Under the pieces are notes generated by a model. The model did no database searches and was not told where the DNA came from. It worked only from the letters and a program-made list of their open reading frames with translations. A stretch of DNA of 64,000 nt, taken from positions 62,001-126,000 of the forward strand of contig NZ_JFBL01000007.1 in NCBI RefSeq assembly GCF_000597725.1, read 5' to 3'. Below are positions 8,980 through 18,350 of this stretch, piece by piece (the first letter of the stretch is position 1; the number at the start of each line of letters is the position of its first letter). The stretch is from Sulfurospirillum arcachonense DSM 9755 (GTDB lineage Bacteria > Campylobacterota > Campylobacteria > Campylobacterales > Sulfurospirillaceae). The position numbers and the translations under genes are program-made.

Positions 8980-9643
8980 CGTAAATATTTTTTAAAAAAT
9001 CAGTATCAATTTTTTTTCTCAATTCTTTTACGATAGATTTTATAGCTTCTTTACTAGGTTTTTCAAACTCCCACATATAATCAAGTATATATTCGTACGT
9101 TACTATTTCATTTGTTCTTTTTAAAAAATATTCTAAAAGCCGACTTTCACTTTTAGACAAATTAATAACTTCATCATCTTTCTCTATCTGTTTTGTACAG
9201 TAATTATAGGCACAATTATCTGAGAGTTTACGAGTAGCATTATAATCAACAAGCTCTAACGCTGCCTCATTTAATGCACTAAAAAGTGCTTTTCTATCAC
9301 AAGGTTTTGTCAAATACTTGGTAATTTTTAAATCAACTGCTCTCCACAAGTACTCTTGTTCCATATGAGCTGATAATATTATAATTGGAATTTTTTTATT
9401 TATTTTACGAATCTCTTTTATAGCTGCAAGTCCATCCATATTTGGCATAGAAATATCAAATATCAATACATCGTATAAATTAGTTTTAGCTTCAAAAAGA
9501 GCTTTTTCCCCATCATTTACACCAGTAACTTTTTGAAAAAACATTTCCAATATTTCAACAATATTATTAAGAACACCTTTTTCATCATCAGCGCAAAGTA
9601 CTTGTTTATCTGCTAATATATCTAAATAAGAACAATCATTCAT
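8954..9643 (-). CDS. OmpR-family response regulator, partner of the heme sensor kinase
   Basis: A 229-residue regulator. The receiver shows DDE (19-21), phospho-acceptor D63 (LIFDISMPNMDG) and the KP lysine near 113. A C-terminal winged-helix DNA-binding domain ends IYGVGYMCEV. Its 3' end overlaps the kinase start by up to 26 bases, which argues for coupled translation and a true pair. It is the first gene of a unit that also includes the small exported protein. Target genes are not visible from sequence; proximity suggests the mcc locus. Confidence 0.88.
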   Translation of the reverse strand: MNDCSYLDILADKQVLCADDEKGVLNNIVEILEMFFQKVTGVNDGEKALFEAKTNLYDVLIFDISMPNMDGLAAIKEIRKINKKIPIIILSAHMEQEYLWRAVDLKITKYLTKPCDRKALFSALNEAALELVDYNATRKLSDNCAYNYCTKQIEKDDEVINLSKSESRLLEYFLKRTNEIVTYEYILDYMWEFEKPSKEAIKSIVKELRKKIDTDFLKNIYGVGYMCEV

Positions 9644-9721
9644 AAGGCTAAACCAACTTCGTAAAAAATCATTTCAAATATTATCTAAATAACTCTTAAA
9701 AGTAAAATATAATTAAATTTT

Positions 9722-10969
9722 TTATTTTATATTATTTTTAGATATTACTTTGGCAACTACACTCTCTTTTTGGCTTTGTAGTTCAAAAATATCGTTTACA
9801 TGTAAAGCTTTAAGTGTACTTCTTTTCCCCTCCACTACGATTTGAGCAACGCCTTCTTTTAAAGATAAGCTAGGGTCACTTCCAGCGTATATGCCTTGCA
9901 GAGAATTAAGCATATTTTCTTTTACATGTAAGAGTTTTTGCATAGAAAAATTTAAATCATGTTGTAAATTATCAATGCTATTTTGTCTATTTTCAACTAA
10001 GTATTGAAAACTTTGCTCAAACCTTTTAGTGAGTAAATCCACCTCTTTTTCATTGATATCTATTTTTGATTCAAAAGAGTGTGTTATAAACATTTTGTTT
10101 AAAGAATCTAGTTTTTCTTGTTTGTTATAAATAACTCTTTTTATATAAGAGTTCAGAGTCTCACTCATATCATCAAGTCGCATAAGCATCTCTGTTTTAT
10201 CTGGAAGTACCATTTCCATCGCTGCACTTGGTGTTGGTGCTCTTAAATCTGCTACAAAATCACTAATCACATAATCAATCTCATGACCCACAGCGCTCAC
10301 CACAGGAGTCACACAATGAAACAGGGCATCTGCTACAACTTCTTCATTAAAGCCCCACAAATCCTCTATACTTCCACCACCACGCCCTACGATAATAACA
10401 TCTACATGTAAGGCATCTGCTCTTTGGATATTTTGTGCGATAATCTGTGCACTACTTTCACCTTGAACAATTGTATCAATAACAGTGATTTTGACTAAAG
10501 GCCAACGCTTACTCGCCACATGCAACATATCTTGCAAGGCTGCACCAGTCGCTGATGTAACTAAAGCTATAGAGTTAATACTCTTTGGAAGTACTTTTTT
10601 GTTTTCAAAATACCCTTTTGCTAAAAGTTTCTTTTTGAGTTGTTCATACGCAAGGGCTAAAGCACCTGCTCCTGCTGGTTCTATTTTTGTACAATTTATT
10701 TGATAACTTCCACGAGGAGTATAAACAGAAACTGAGCCATGAAGGACAACAGACATTCCTTCTTCAAGGCGAAATTTCATCTTCATAGCATTTGCGCGAA
10801 ACATCACACAAGAGATTGTCGAATTTTCATCTTTAAGAGTAAAATATACATGTCCTGAATTATGAAAAGTTATGCGAGAAACTTCTCCTTCAACACTTAC
10901 ATGTAAAAAAGTTGTCTCAAGTAGAGATTTAATCTGATTATTTAAACTTGAGACAGATAGAGAATTCAT
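9722..10969 (-). CDS. xseA: Exodeoxyribonuclease VII large subunit
   Basis: XseA, with the small subunit XseB, degrades single-stranded DNA to oligonucleotides. An OB-fold domain (from SVSSLNNQIKSLL) is followed by the catalytic region with the signature GRGGGSIEDLWGF, PTPSAAMEM and a long coiled-coil tail. I placed the start at the ATG at 10969 because family members begin just before this VSSLN element; an in-frame ATG 57 bases upstream (11026), overlapping ubiE, is less likely. The gene contains four TACATGTA palindromes in 1.1 kb, each encoding LHV at positions that vary in the family. Confidence 0.93.
   Translation of the reverse strand: MNSLSVSSLNNQIKSLLETTFLHVSVEGEVSRITFHNSGHVYFTLKDENSTISCVMFRANAMKMKFRLEEGMSVVLHGSVSVYTPRGSYQINCTKIEPAGAGALALAYEQLKKKLLAKGYFENKKVLPKSINSIALVTSATGAALQDMLHVASKRWPLVKITVIDTIVQGESSAQIIAQNIQRADALHVDVIIVGRGGGSIEDLWGFNEEVVADALFHCVTPVVSAVGHEIDYVISDFVADLRAPTPSAAMEMVLPDKTEMLMRLDDMSETLNSYIKRVIYNKQEKLDSLNKMFITHSFESKIDINEKEVDLLTKRFEQSFQYLVENRQNSIDNLQHDLNFSMQKLLHVKENMLNSLQGIYAGSDPSLSLKEGVAQIVVEGKRSTLKALHVNDIFELQSQKESVVAKVISKNNIK
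9796..10906. repeat. Cluster of four TTACATGTAA-type palindromes in xseA
   Basis: Copies lie at 9796-9805, 9922-9931, 10402-10411 (CTACATGTAA) and 10897-10906. All read LHV in the coding frame of the minus strand. Four copies of an octamer core expected roughly once per 24 kb in such A/T-rich DNA make this a dense cluster of the window-wide palindrome. Confidence 0.85.
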
Positions 10970-11009
10970 TATCTTTGCTTTTCGCAAAAGAAAAAATAAC
11001 TTTTTTTCA

Positions 11010-11726
11010 TTATCTTTTCTTTGCAATTACTAATGTTGAGATATCCATAGAGAAACTTTTTACAAATTCTGTGGTAAATCCAGCTTCATCTAGTTCTAAT
11101 TGAAGCATACTAGAAGTTAAAAATCCTTCAATTGAGTTTGGTAGGTACTCGTATGCTTCTTTATTTTTAGAGATAAATCCACCAAGTTTAGGTAAAATTT
11201 TATTAAGATAAAAATCTTTTATACCACAAAGAAAACCATTATTCTCATCTTTTGTAAATTCTAAGATAACAACATATCCACCAGTTTTTATCACTCTTGC
11301 AAACTCTTTAAATGCTTCTGTTCTTTTAACAACATTTCTAATCCCATAAGATATACTAAGTATATCTGCACTCTCATTTTCAAGAGGAATACTAGTAGCT
11401 TCACTAATAACAAAATCAAAATCAGGAAATTTTTCTTTCCCAACTTCAACCATACCAGTAGAAGGATCAACACCTAAAAGTTTTTCTATTTTACGTCCAC
11501 TTTTATCTGCTTGTTTTTGCCAATATCCCATCATATCACCTGTTCCACAAGCGACATCTACAATCAAATCTATATTTTTTCTATATCTATTAAAAGTCTC
11601 ATCACAAGCTTTTTTTCTCCACTGTATATCCACACCCATACTTAAAACTCTATTTGCTTTATCATATGTTGGAGCAATATTATTGAACATTTCTACTATT
11701 TTTTGCTGTTTATTTTCGTTATCCAA
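11010..11726 (-). CDS. ubiE: Demethylmenaquinone C-methyltransferase
   Basis: UbiE/MenG methylates the quinone ring in the last step of menaquinone synthesis using S-adenosylmethionine. Seen in the 238 residues are the N-terminal IAPTYDKANRVLSMG, SAM motif I VDVACGTGDMM, VDPSTGM, SISYGIRNV and VILEFTK, all typical. The start is TTG at 11726, chosen because AAGG lies seven bases upstream. The length matches the family. xseA follows immediately. Menaquinone is the electron donor expected for MccD. Confidence 0.95.
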   Translation of the reverse strand: MDNENKQQKIVEMFNNIAPTYDKANRVLSMGVDIQWRKKACDETFNRYRKNIDLIVDVACGTGDMMGYWQKQADKSGRKIEKLLGVDPSTGMVEVGKEKFPDFDFVISEATSIPLENESADILSISYGIRNVVKRTEAFKEFARVIKTGGYVVILEFTKDENNGFLCGIKDFYLNKILPKLGGFISKNKEAYEYLPNSIEGFLTSSMLQLELDEAGFTTEFVKSFSMDISTLVIAKKR

Positions 11727-12005
11727 GATAGTACCTTCTTTTATAGTAAGATAGGATTATACAATAAGTTTTCTGAAAGGTTTAATACAATTTAAAAGAC
11801 AACATATTTAAAAGATAAAAACCTATTTTTGATTGTTAGTATCACATACATTAGAGAGTATATAAATATAATAATTATAAACCTTTGAAAAATTTTAGAA
11901 AACATAAGTAAAGTTGCTGTAAACTATGGTTTTTAAAACTTGCATAAAAATTTGCTTACATAAAATTTACAGTAATTTTTTATAATCTATACACAGGAGT
12001 ACACA
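11727..12005. promoter_or_regulatory. Divergent intergenic region with promoter for the radical SAM gene
   Basis: A 279-base A/T-rich gap between ubiE and the plus-strand gene at 12006. On the plus strand TATAAT (11981-11986) stands about 20 bases before the ATG, with T-rich sequence upstream and no clear -35, as is usual in this phylum. The leader is short, with AGGAG at 11996-12000. I see no RNA gene or repeat here. Confidence 0.6.
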
Positions 12006-13283
12006 ATGCTAAAAAAAATTGTACAAAAAACAGCTATATTAAGTGTAAAAAAGATTATGCAAAATTCTATGGATAACCATCTTAAGATTAAACTTATAGA
12101 CGAAGAAGTAGTACGTAACTTTAACAAAGAAAAATCATATCTATTGTATATACACGTTCCATTTTGCCATACATTTTGCCCATATTGTTCTTTTCACAAA
12201 TATAAATATGATGAAGAGACTGCCACACAGTATTTCAAATCTTTACGAATTGAAATGAGAAAAGTAAAAGAAGAAGGATTTAAATTTAATTCTTTATATG
12301 TAGGAGGAGGAACAACTCTTATTAATGAAAAAGAGTTAATTAAAACACTTGAACTTGCAAAAGAACTTTTTAACATAGAAGATATTTCTTGTGAAAGTGA
12401 TCCAAATCATATAGAAGCGAATTCTTTAAAAAACTTTCAAGGACTTATAAAAAGAATCTCTGTAGGTGTTCAAAGCTTTGATGATAATATCTTACAAAAA
12501 GTTTCTAGATCTACTAAATTTGGCTCTTCTAAAGTAGTGCAAGAAAAAATCTTAGCAATGAATGGTATATTGCCAATTACTAATATAGATTTAATCTTTA
12601 ATTTTCCTACAGAAACAGACGAAATCCTTTTGAATGATTTGGAATGTGCAAAAAACTTAGGGGTAAACCAAATTACAACTTATCCTCTTATGAGTACAGA
12701 TATGACAAGTAATGCTATAACAAAAGCATTTAATTCAAAAAATAATTCAAAAGAATACCATTTTTATAATCTCATAAAAGAGAGTTTAAAAGACTATCAC
12801 AATAACAACTCTTGGTCTTTTTCTAAAGAAGAAACATCTCTAAACGATGAATACGTAACACAGCATAATGAATACATAGGTATAGGAAGTGGTGCTTTTA
12901 GTTTTATTAATGATTCACTTTATATAAATGCCTTTGATTTAGCACAATATGCTGAACTTGTAGATAAGAGACCTCATGCTATCATAGCAACAAGTACTTT
13001 TGAATTGAAAGAGCGTATCCAATACCAATTCTTACTTTGGTTATTTAATGGTCTTGTAGATATAAAGAAATTTGATCAAACATTTAATGTTTCTTTACGC
13101 AAAATTTTAAAACAAGAATTATATATGTTAGAAAAAGCAAATGCTATACAAATATCTAACGACAATATATATCCAACTGATTTTGGGAAATATTTGACTC
13201 TAGTAATGATGAAAGAGTTTTATAGTGGTATGGATAAAGTAAGAGCTCTATTTAGAGAAAAAAATGTTGCTACAGTGAAATAA
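12006..13283 (+). CDS. HemN/HutW-like radical SAM protein
   Basis: A 425-residue radical SAM enzyme of the coproporphyrinogen oxidase-like family. The cluster motif is CX3CX2C in HVPFCHTFCPYCSF (about 52-62), followed by YVGGGTT, RISVGVQSF, NIDLIFNFPTE and IGIGSGAFS. The family includes HemN, the heme chaperone HemW, and anaerobic heme-degrading HutW/ChuW. The local motif with PYCSF differs from true HemN (CxxCG form), so HemN activity is doubtful. It is a single gene with its own promoter, not near heme uptake genes. Family sure, reaction unknown. Confidence 0.8.
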   Translation: MLKKIVQKTAILSVKKIMQNSMDNHLKIKLIDEEVVRNFNKEKSYLLYIHVPFCHTFCPYCSFHKYKYDEETATQYFKSLRIEMRKVKEEGFKFNSLYVGGGTTLINEKELIKTLELAKELFNIEDISCESDPNHIEANSLKNFQGLIKRISVGVQSFDDNILQKVSRSTKFGSSKVVQEKILAMNGILPITNIDLIFNFPTETDEILLNDLECAKNLGVNQITTYPLMSTDMTSNAITKAFNSKNNSKEYHFYNLIKESLKDYHNNNSWSFSKEETSLNDEYVTQHNEYIGIGSGAFSFINDSLYINAFDLAQYAELVDKRPHAIIATSTFELKERIQYQFLLWLFNGLVDIKKFDQTFNVSLRKILKQELYMLEKANAIQISNDNIYPTDFGKYLTLVMMKEFYSGMDKVRALFREKNVATVK

Positions 13284-13353
13284 TACTATTTGAATAAGTA
13301 AAAGTTAATAATTTATTATATACAATAGATGAAATTTATTAAGAAGGAAAGAA

Positions 13354-13749
13354 ATGAAGAAAATTTTAAAACTTGGTTTTTTAATTGCTTTAGTAATGGC
13401 GTTGTTTACTGGATGTAGAACGGCTCCTATAAGAAATTATAACAGTCCTGTGGTTCCAAATGCTTCTACAATCACACTAGATAAAGTTGCTAAAGAAATT
13501 ATCAACGCTGGTGCTAGTCTTGGATGGCAAATGAAAAAAGTAAAAGATGGTGAAATCATTGGTACTATATATCTTAGAACACATATGGCTCAAATAAAAA
13601 TTCCATATACGACTAAAAATTATAGAATCGAGTATATGAATAGTAAAGAGTTAAATTATGATGCATCAACAGGAGTAATTCATACAAACTACAACGGTTG
13701 GGTAAAAAACTTAAATAACGCGATTCAAGTACGTCTAGGGACACTTTAA
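13354..13749 (+). CDS. Small lipoprotein
   Basis: A 131-residue lipoprotein with the lipobox FTGC (Cys about 21). The mature domain includes GWQMKKVKDGEIIGTI, HMAQIKIPY and a YNGWVKNLN segment, a pattern I have seen in uncharacterised proteobacterial lipoproteins but cannot name. A good ribosome site (AAGAAGGAA) precedes the ATG. It lies beside the pigment locus and could belong to it, but nothing in the sequence proves this. Confidence 0.8.
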   Translation: MKKILKLGFLIALVMALFTGCRTAPIRNYNSPVVPNASTITLDKVAKEIINAGASLGWQMKKVKDGEIIGTIYLRTHMAQIKIPYTTKNYRIEYMNSKELNYDASTGVIHTNYNGWVKNLNNAIQVRLGTL

Positions 13750-13756
13750 TATTTTT

Positions 13757-13784
13757 ATGATAGGAAGCATAAACTTCCTATCAT
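13757..13784. terminator. Hairpin between lipoprotein and DUF4197 genes
   Basis: ATGATAGGAAG and CTTCCTATCAT form a perfect 11-bp stem with a 6-base loop (CATAAA). There is no T tract after the stem on the plus strand, so termination may be incomplete, leaving the next gene (TTG start at 13807) partly co-transcribed. Confidence 0.55.
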
Positions 13785-13806
13785 CTCTAACAAATAAAGG
13801 TCTACA

Positions 13807-14619
13807 TTGAAAAAAATTTTCTTAGCACTTATAACGCTAAGTACGCTCGTATTTAGTTTTGACTTTGGAAGTCTTATCAACAGTGCAGAAAAAGTTTTAG
13901 CACCTAAGCAAGAGACTTCTACAAAACAAACAACAAGTTCTTCTCCATCAACACTTCAAAATTCTACTATAACGAGTGGTTTAAAAGAAGCATTAAATGT
14001 TGGTGTTGATTATGCAATAAAAGAGCTTGGCAAAGACAATGGTTATTTAAACAGTGCCATAGCAAAGATTCCTCTTCCTGAAAATTTAGCTAAAGCAGAA
14101 GGTCTTATAAGAAAAGCTGGTGGAGAAAAAGTAGCTGATGATTTAATCAACTCTATGAACAAAGCAGCCTCAAATGCTGCACCAAAAACTGCAACTATCT
14201 TTGCAAAAGCGATAACTAACATGAATATTGACGATGCTAAGAATATTTTAGCAGGAGATGATAAAGCAGCAACGAAGTATTTTCAAAAAAATACGAGCAC
14301 TTCTTTGAAACAAATCATCACTCCAATTATTCAAGAGAGTATGAAAGAAAACAGTGTTGCTAAGTACTATCAAATATTTAATGATACTTATAGAACTTAT
14401 GGCAAAGATTTAGTAGAGAGTACTGATATAATGAAATTTGCAAAGCAGTTTGGTGCTAATAAATTTCTACCTAGTAGTTCAGATGAAAATCTTGATGATT
14501 ATATCACGAACAAAGCAATTGAAGGCTTATTTAAAATGATTGCTCAAAAAGAAGCAGACATAAGAAAAAACCCCGTTGCACAAACAACTTCACTTTTAAA
14601 ACAAGTATTTGGTGACTAA
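13807..14619 (+). CDS. Exported DUF4197-type protein
   Basis: A 270-residue protein with a signal peptide (ending near LVFSFDFG) and a helical body: GLKEALNVGVDYAIKEL, IPLPENLAKAEGLIRKAG, NSMNKAASNAAP, and FAKAITNMNIDDAKNIL with GDDKAATKYFQ. These segments are characteristic of the DUF4197 family, whose function is not known. The start is TTG with AAAGG close upstream. Its stop overlaps the stop of the convergent AMP ligase by a few bases. Confidence 0.8.
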   Translation: MKKIFLALITLSTLVFSFDFGSLINSAEKVLAPKQETSTKQTTSSSPSTLQNSTITSGLKEALNVGVDYAIKELGKDNGYLNSAIAKIPLPENLAKAEGLIRKAGGEKVADDLINSMNKAASNAAPKTATIFAKAITNMNIDDAKNILAGDDKAATKYFQKNTSTSLKQIITPIIQESMKENSVAKYYQIFNDTYRTYGKDLVESTDIMKFAKQFGANKFLPSSSDENLDDYITNKAIEGLFKMIAQKEADIRKNPVAQTTSLLKQVFGD

Positions 14620-15779
14620 AGAGGTATTATTTTTTTACCAACTGCTGTTGTTGGAATTTTCTCAACAACTTTTAATTTGATAGGGAATTTTATATTTCCT
14701 ATCTTTTCTCTTAGTATCTTATTGATTTCTTTTAAACTTATCGCTTTTACACTCTCAAGATAGATTTCTAATGTTTCATCTTTTAATTCACCTTCATTGT
14801 ATTTAACTACAACAAAAGCTTTTTTTACACTACTCATACTCTCTAAAATCTCTTCTACATGTAGAGTTGAAAATCGTTTTCCAGCGACTTTAAATATCTG
14901 AGAATCTCTTCCTATGATTTTAAATCTCTCTCCTTCAAACTCAACATAATCAAAACTTTGAACTTCTTTATTGGTATTTTTAAAACCATCTTCATATAAG
15001 AGTTCAGAGATAAATGGTGAATTGATTTTTAAAAGACTTTTTTCATTGGTTGAGACTTTTACATTTGGAAGGGCTTTCCATAAAGTATCATTTTGTTCTT
15101 TATATGCTATTCCTCCTGTTTCAGTTGAACCAAAAAGTTGTATAAGATTGGTATTGAACTTTTCAATAAACTCTTTTGCACTTTTTTCATCAAGAGGGGC
15201 AGTTGAGCTTGCAAAAAGAACATCACTTAAATCCTTCGTTTCTCCAAGTCTTAAAAGAGATTTGATATACAAAGGAGTTGTTACAACAAACGAATTTGGT
15301 TCGATACTTTCAAGTAAATCATGTGGTAAAAAATGCTTTTTAAAAAAAAGATCTATTCCGGAAAGATAAGGTAAAATAATAGCTGTAAGAATTCCATAAA
15401 CATGAACAAAAGGTACAGTTGCAATAACTTTTTTAGGTTGGTACTGTTCTATTATTTTCATAAAACCTTTTACTTCTATCTCCAAATTTTCTTTCGTTTT
15501 AAAAGCTCCTACTGGTTTTCCTGTTGTGCCTGAACTAAAAAGCAACATAGAAAAATCAACATCTTTAAAATCCACTTCTTTTAAAAGCTCTTGAATACTT
15601 TGGTTTGATGCATCAAAGAGTACTTGTTTGACTCCATTTTTATACGCTTTTAAAATCTCTACGGCTGAGTTTTCTTTATCTGAAGAGTCAATATAGACTA
15701 TATCTTCCTCACTATTTTCAAACTTTTCAACATCATAAACTCTTCTGCTCAAATCATCATCTAAAATTTCAATTTTCAT
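14616..15779 (-). CDS. AMP-dependent acyl ligase of the aryl polyene type
   Basis: An adenylate-forming enzyme of 387 residues, short for the superfamily. Seen are the phosphate loop SSGTTGKPVG, ATVPFVHVYG, QLFGSTETGG and the C-terminal FKIIGRDSQIFKVAGKRFS hinge with a final TAVGKKI lysine. Aryl polyene loci contain a compact AMP ligase that activates the aromatic starter acid and loads it onto ACP, which is the expected role here. AAAGGAGAAGG precedes the ATG. It is the last gene of the second pigment unit, 74 bases after the MMPL exporter. A TCTACATGTAGA palindrome lies within it. Confidence 0.85.
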   Translation of the reverse strand: MKIEILDDDLSRRVYDVEKFENSEEDIVYIDSSDKENSAVEILKAYKNGVKQVLFDASNQSIQELLKEVDFKDVDFSMLLFSSGTTGKPVGAFKTKENLEIEVKGFMKIIEQYQPKKVIATVPFVHVYGILTAIILPYLSGIDLFFKKHFLPHDLLESIEPNSFVVTTPLYIKSLLRLGETKDLSDVLFASSTAPLDEKSAKEFIEKFNTNLIQLFGSTETGGIAYKEQNDTLWKALPNVKVSTNEKSLLKINSPFISELLYEDGFKNTNKEVQSFDYVEFEGERFKIIGRDSQIFKVAGKRFSTLHVEEILESMSSVKKAFVVVKYNEGELKDETLEIYLESVKAISLKEINKILREKIGNIKFPIKLKVVEKIPTTAVGKKIIPL

Positions 15780-15853
15780 ATTAACCTTCTCCTTTAACTT
15801 CGAACAAGTCCAAAGTTAAATTCCTCTCACTAAAGCTTATGCTATGCATAGAA

Positions 15854-17932
15854 TTATTCATTCTTATTCCCTATAACCAATAAAATAAATATAGCCAACA
15901 ATCCCAATGTTGCAACCTGACCTATATAAAACAACACTCCAATAGTGCTAAAAATCAATACCCCAAAACCAGCAAATGTACTCATTAAAGAGAACACTAT
16001 CGCTCTTTGGCTATTTTCATCTACCTTTTTTTCACTCATATATATCCCATAATCTATACTAAGAGAAACCACGACAAATAGCATAAAAATCTGCAGTATA
16101 TTCACATCTCCCAAAGAGATAATAAACAGTATCAAAGCAATAGGAAAAAGAATAAAACTCAGTGCTTTAAAAAAGTTTTCTCTGCTTACTCTTAAAAGAA
16201 TAAAAAGTATACTCAAAACGATTATAAATCCACATACAAATAACTCTTTATATACTAGCTTTAAGGATTTTTGAAAAAGGCTCGCTGAACTTACAAGATA
16301 AACTCCATCAGCCACTTCACCTTTTTTAACAAACCCAAAACTATAGTAAAATTCCCCATCAAACTCAACATCAAAACCATACTTTCGAATACTCTTTTCA
16401 TCTATATTAGGTTTTTGTGGACTCAGTAATATTTCAGGATAACTCTTTTGAAAAAATCCCTTTCTAAAGCCTATGCCTTGTGCATGAGTAGAAATTTTTT
16501 CTTTTACATGTAAAAAATCAATCTCACTAAAAAGTTTGTGTTTTTTATCATACTCTTTTTTACTTATGAGATTTGAGAGAGGAACAATTGCATCTACATG
16601 TAAAGCTCTAAACTCGACACTTTTATCTATAAGACTTTCAAGAGTTTTAGCTTTTATGATAAAAGGAATTGTGTCTTTGTTTTGAAGTTTATTTGTAAAA
16701 AAGTTTTCTAATTTTTTTAGTTTTACATTGTCATAATCAAGACTTTTTATATTCAAATCCATCTTTACATGTAAAGAACTATAAACAATCACAGCCAAGA
16801 GAATAAAGACAAAATATTTATAATTTTTAAGCAAACTTAAATGTGGTATTTTTTGAGTTATCTCTTTACATGTAAAGCCAATTTTAGGAAATAAAAAAGT
16901 AAAAACAATATAAGAGTATCCTAATGAAATACAAGCATAAAAACTTACCTGTTTTATAAAAGCAAAATCGACAAACGATATGATAAAAAATGCTATAAAA
17001 GTACTCAAAAATCCATAAAAAACAGCCCTATTAAAGCCACTTTTTTTCTCGTAAAAACCACAAAAATAGTTGTGAAACATATAATCAATAGCGATAGTAC
17101 TAATCGCCATTCCAAAAACCATAACAAATATAGAAACTTCTCCATAAACAGAAGTAACTACCAATAAAGCAAGTATTGAAGCACTTAAAAGTGTCAATAT
17201 CGTGTTAAAAAGTAAAAAGATATTTTTCAAAATCACAACATATAAAAGTATCAAAATAGATAAAGCAATAAAAACTAAAAAGTTTACTTGTGATTTGATA
17301 ATCTTTTCATTTTGCACAAAATAGAAGATAGGACTAAAAACTTTGACATCCGCTTTTAACTCTTTTTCAAACACATTATAAACTTTTTGAAACTCCACTC
17401 CATTTTCAAAAGTAAAAATACTCATATATCCATAATCTTTGAGATAATAGTGAGCATTTTTAAACTCTATTGGGGTGTTGATTTTTCTGTTTGAAAAAAG
17501 CTCTAAAGGGTCATTCTTATCTATTGCGTTGTAATAGGGATTTAAGAGGATATTCTCATAACTCTTTTGTAATTTTACTTCAATATTTTCTAAATTTTTT
17601 GCATCAAAGTTTTGTAAATAAAACTGGTACTTTTTTATATACTCTCTATACTCTTTGTTGGTAAAAAAGTTTTTTTTGAGCTTTATAAAGGAGTTTTGTA
17701 AAACTCTTTTTTCAAGATTTTTTATATCTTTAATGTTTTCACTTTTGATAGCCACTAAAATTTCCCGAGAACTTTGAAAGTTTTCATATACTTTTAAAAG
17801 TTTTGTCTCTTCGTTTTGTGGTAAAAGGGATATGAGATTGGTTGAGAGTTTATTATAGGGGGCAACTACAAAAAATAAGCCCAAGAGTGCTAAAAATATA
17901 AGTATATTTAAATATTTAACGCAATGTTTCAA
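15854..17932 (-). CDS. MMPL/RND-family lipid exporter
   Basis: A 692-residue inner membrane protein with twelve predicted membrane segments in two similar halves: one N-terminal helix, a large periplasmic domain, then five helices, repeated. The first loop begins LSTNLISLLPQNEE, typical of MMPL proteins in aryl polyene loci. Its likely role is to move the finished aryl polyene lipid out of the inner membrane, handing it to the LolA-like carrier encoded just upstream. The TTG start overlaps the carrier gene by 17 bases. Four TACATGTA palindromes fall within 372 bases near the middle. Confidence 0.88.
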   Translation of the reverse strand: MKHCVKYLNILIFLALLGLFFVVAPYNKLSTNLISLLPQNEETKLLKVYENFQSSREILVAIKSENIKDIKNLEKRVLQNSFIKLKKNFFTNKEYREYIKKYQFYLQNFDAKNLENIEVKLQKSYENILLNPYYNAIDKNDPLELFSNRKINTPIEFKNAHYYLKDYGYMSIFTFENGVEFQKVYNVFEKELKADVKVFSPIFYFVQNEKIIKSQVNFLVFIALSILILLYVVILKNIFLLFNTILTLLSASILALLVVTSVYGEVSIFVMVFGMAISTIAIDYMFHNYFCGFYEKKSGFNRAVFYGFLSTFIAFFIISFVDFAFIKQVSFYACISLGYSYIVFTFLFPKIGFTCKEITQKIPHLSLLKNYKYFVFILLAVIVYSSLHVKMDLNIKSLDYDNVKLKKLENFFTNKLQNKDTIPFIIKAKTLESLIDKSVEFRALHVDAIVPLSNLISKKEYDKKHKLFSEIDFLHVKEKISTHAQGIGFRKGFFQKSYPEILLSPQKPNIDEKSIRKYGFDVEFDGEFYYSFGFVKKGEVADGVYLVSSASLFQKSLKLVYKELFVCGFIIVLSILFILLRVSRENFFKALSFILFPIALILFIISLGDVNILQIFMLFVVVSLSIDYGIYMSEKKVDENSQRAIVFSLMSTFAGFGVLIFSTIGVLFYIGQVATLGLLAIFILLVIGNKNE
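16504..16875. repeat. Cluster of four TTACATGTAA-type palindromes in the MMPL gene
   Basis: Copies lie at 16504-16513, 16594-16603 (CTACATGTAA), 16765-16774 and 16866-16875. Three encode LHV and the last encodes FTCK, a different reading frame of the same DNA word. Use of two frames inside one gene points to a DNA-level rather than a protein-level constraint. Confidence 0.88.
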
Positions 17933-18350
17933 TCAAAATCCAATCATCATTTTGCATCTGTATTTTTATAAACTCTAAAATGTTCTCTTCTTTTTTATAC
18001 TCTACTTCTCTTATATAATCTCGTAAAATTCCAACAGGAGTCAAAACTTCTTTTGTTTGAATTTTTTTTATCTCAAAATACTCATTTAAAAGAGCTTCAT
18101 TACTACTATGAATCGCTTGTAATATCATATAAAAAGTTTTTCTTTGAAGATTTTCATCCTCTTTGAGATACGTAACTTTTTCTTCTTTTGGTTTTGTATA
18201 GACTATATCAATACTCTTTTCAAGAAAAGTGATACTTCCTTGAAACTCTATTTTTTTATCTATTGCATAAATATATCTCGTCTCTTTAAAACTCTCATTT
18301 GCATTTACATGTAAGACCAACAATAGTAGTATGAATAAAATTTTATACAT
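17916..18350 (-). CDS. LolA-like periplasmic carrier
   Basis: A 144-residue exported protein; the ATG at 18350 gives a clean signal peptide (MYKILFILLLLVLHVNANES), whereas the longer frame has no sensible start. The mature part (KKIEFQGSITFLEKSIDIVYTKP) resembles outer membrane lipoprotein carrier LolA, a component of aryl polyene clusters. It would ferry the polyene lipid from the MMPL exporter across the periplasm. The start overlaps the preceding membrane gene (ATGTATAA). A TTACATGTAA palindrome codes for LHV inside its signal peptide. Confidence 0.75.
   Translation of the reverse strand: MYKILFILLLLVLHVNANESFKETRYIYAIDKKIEFQGSITFLEKSIDIVYTKPKEEKVTYLKEDENLQRKTFYMILQAIHSSNEALLNEYFEIKKIQTKEVLTPVGILRDYIREVEYKKEENILEFIKIQMQNDDWILIETLR

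Noticed and set aside
12006-13283. True HemN coproporphyrinogen III dehydrogenase
   Set aside because: The cluster motif and flanks resemble HutW/ChuW and other HemN-like proteins more than HemN, and no heme genes adjoin.
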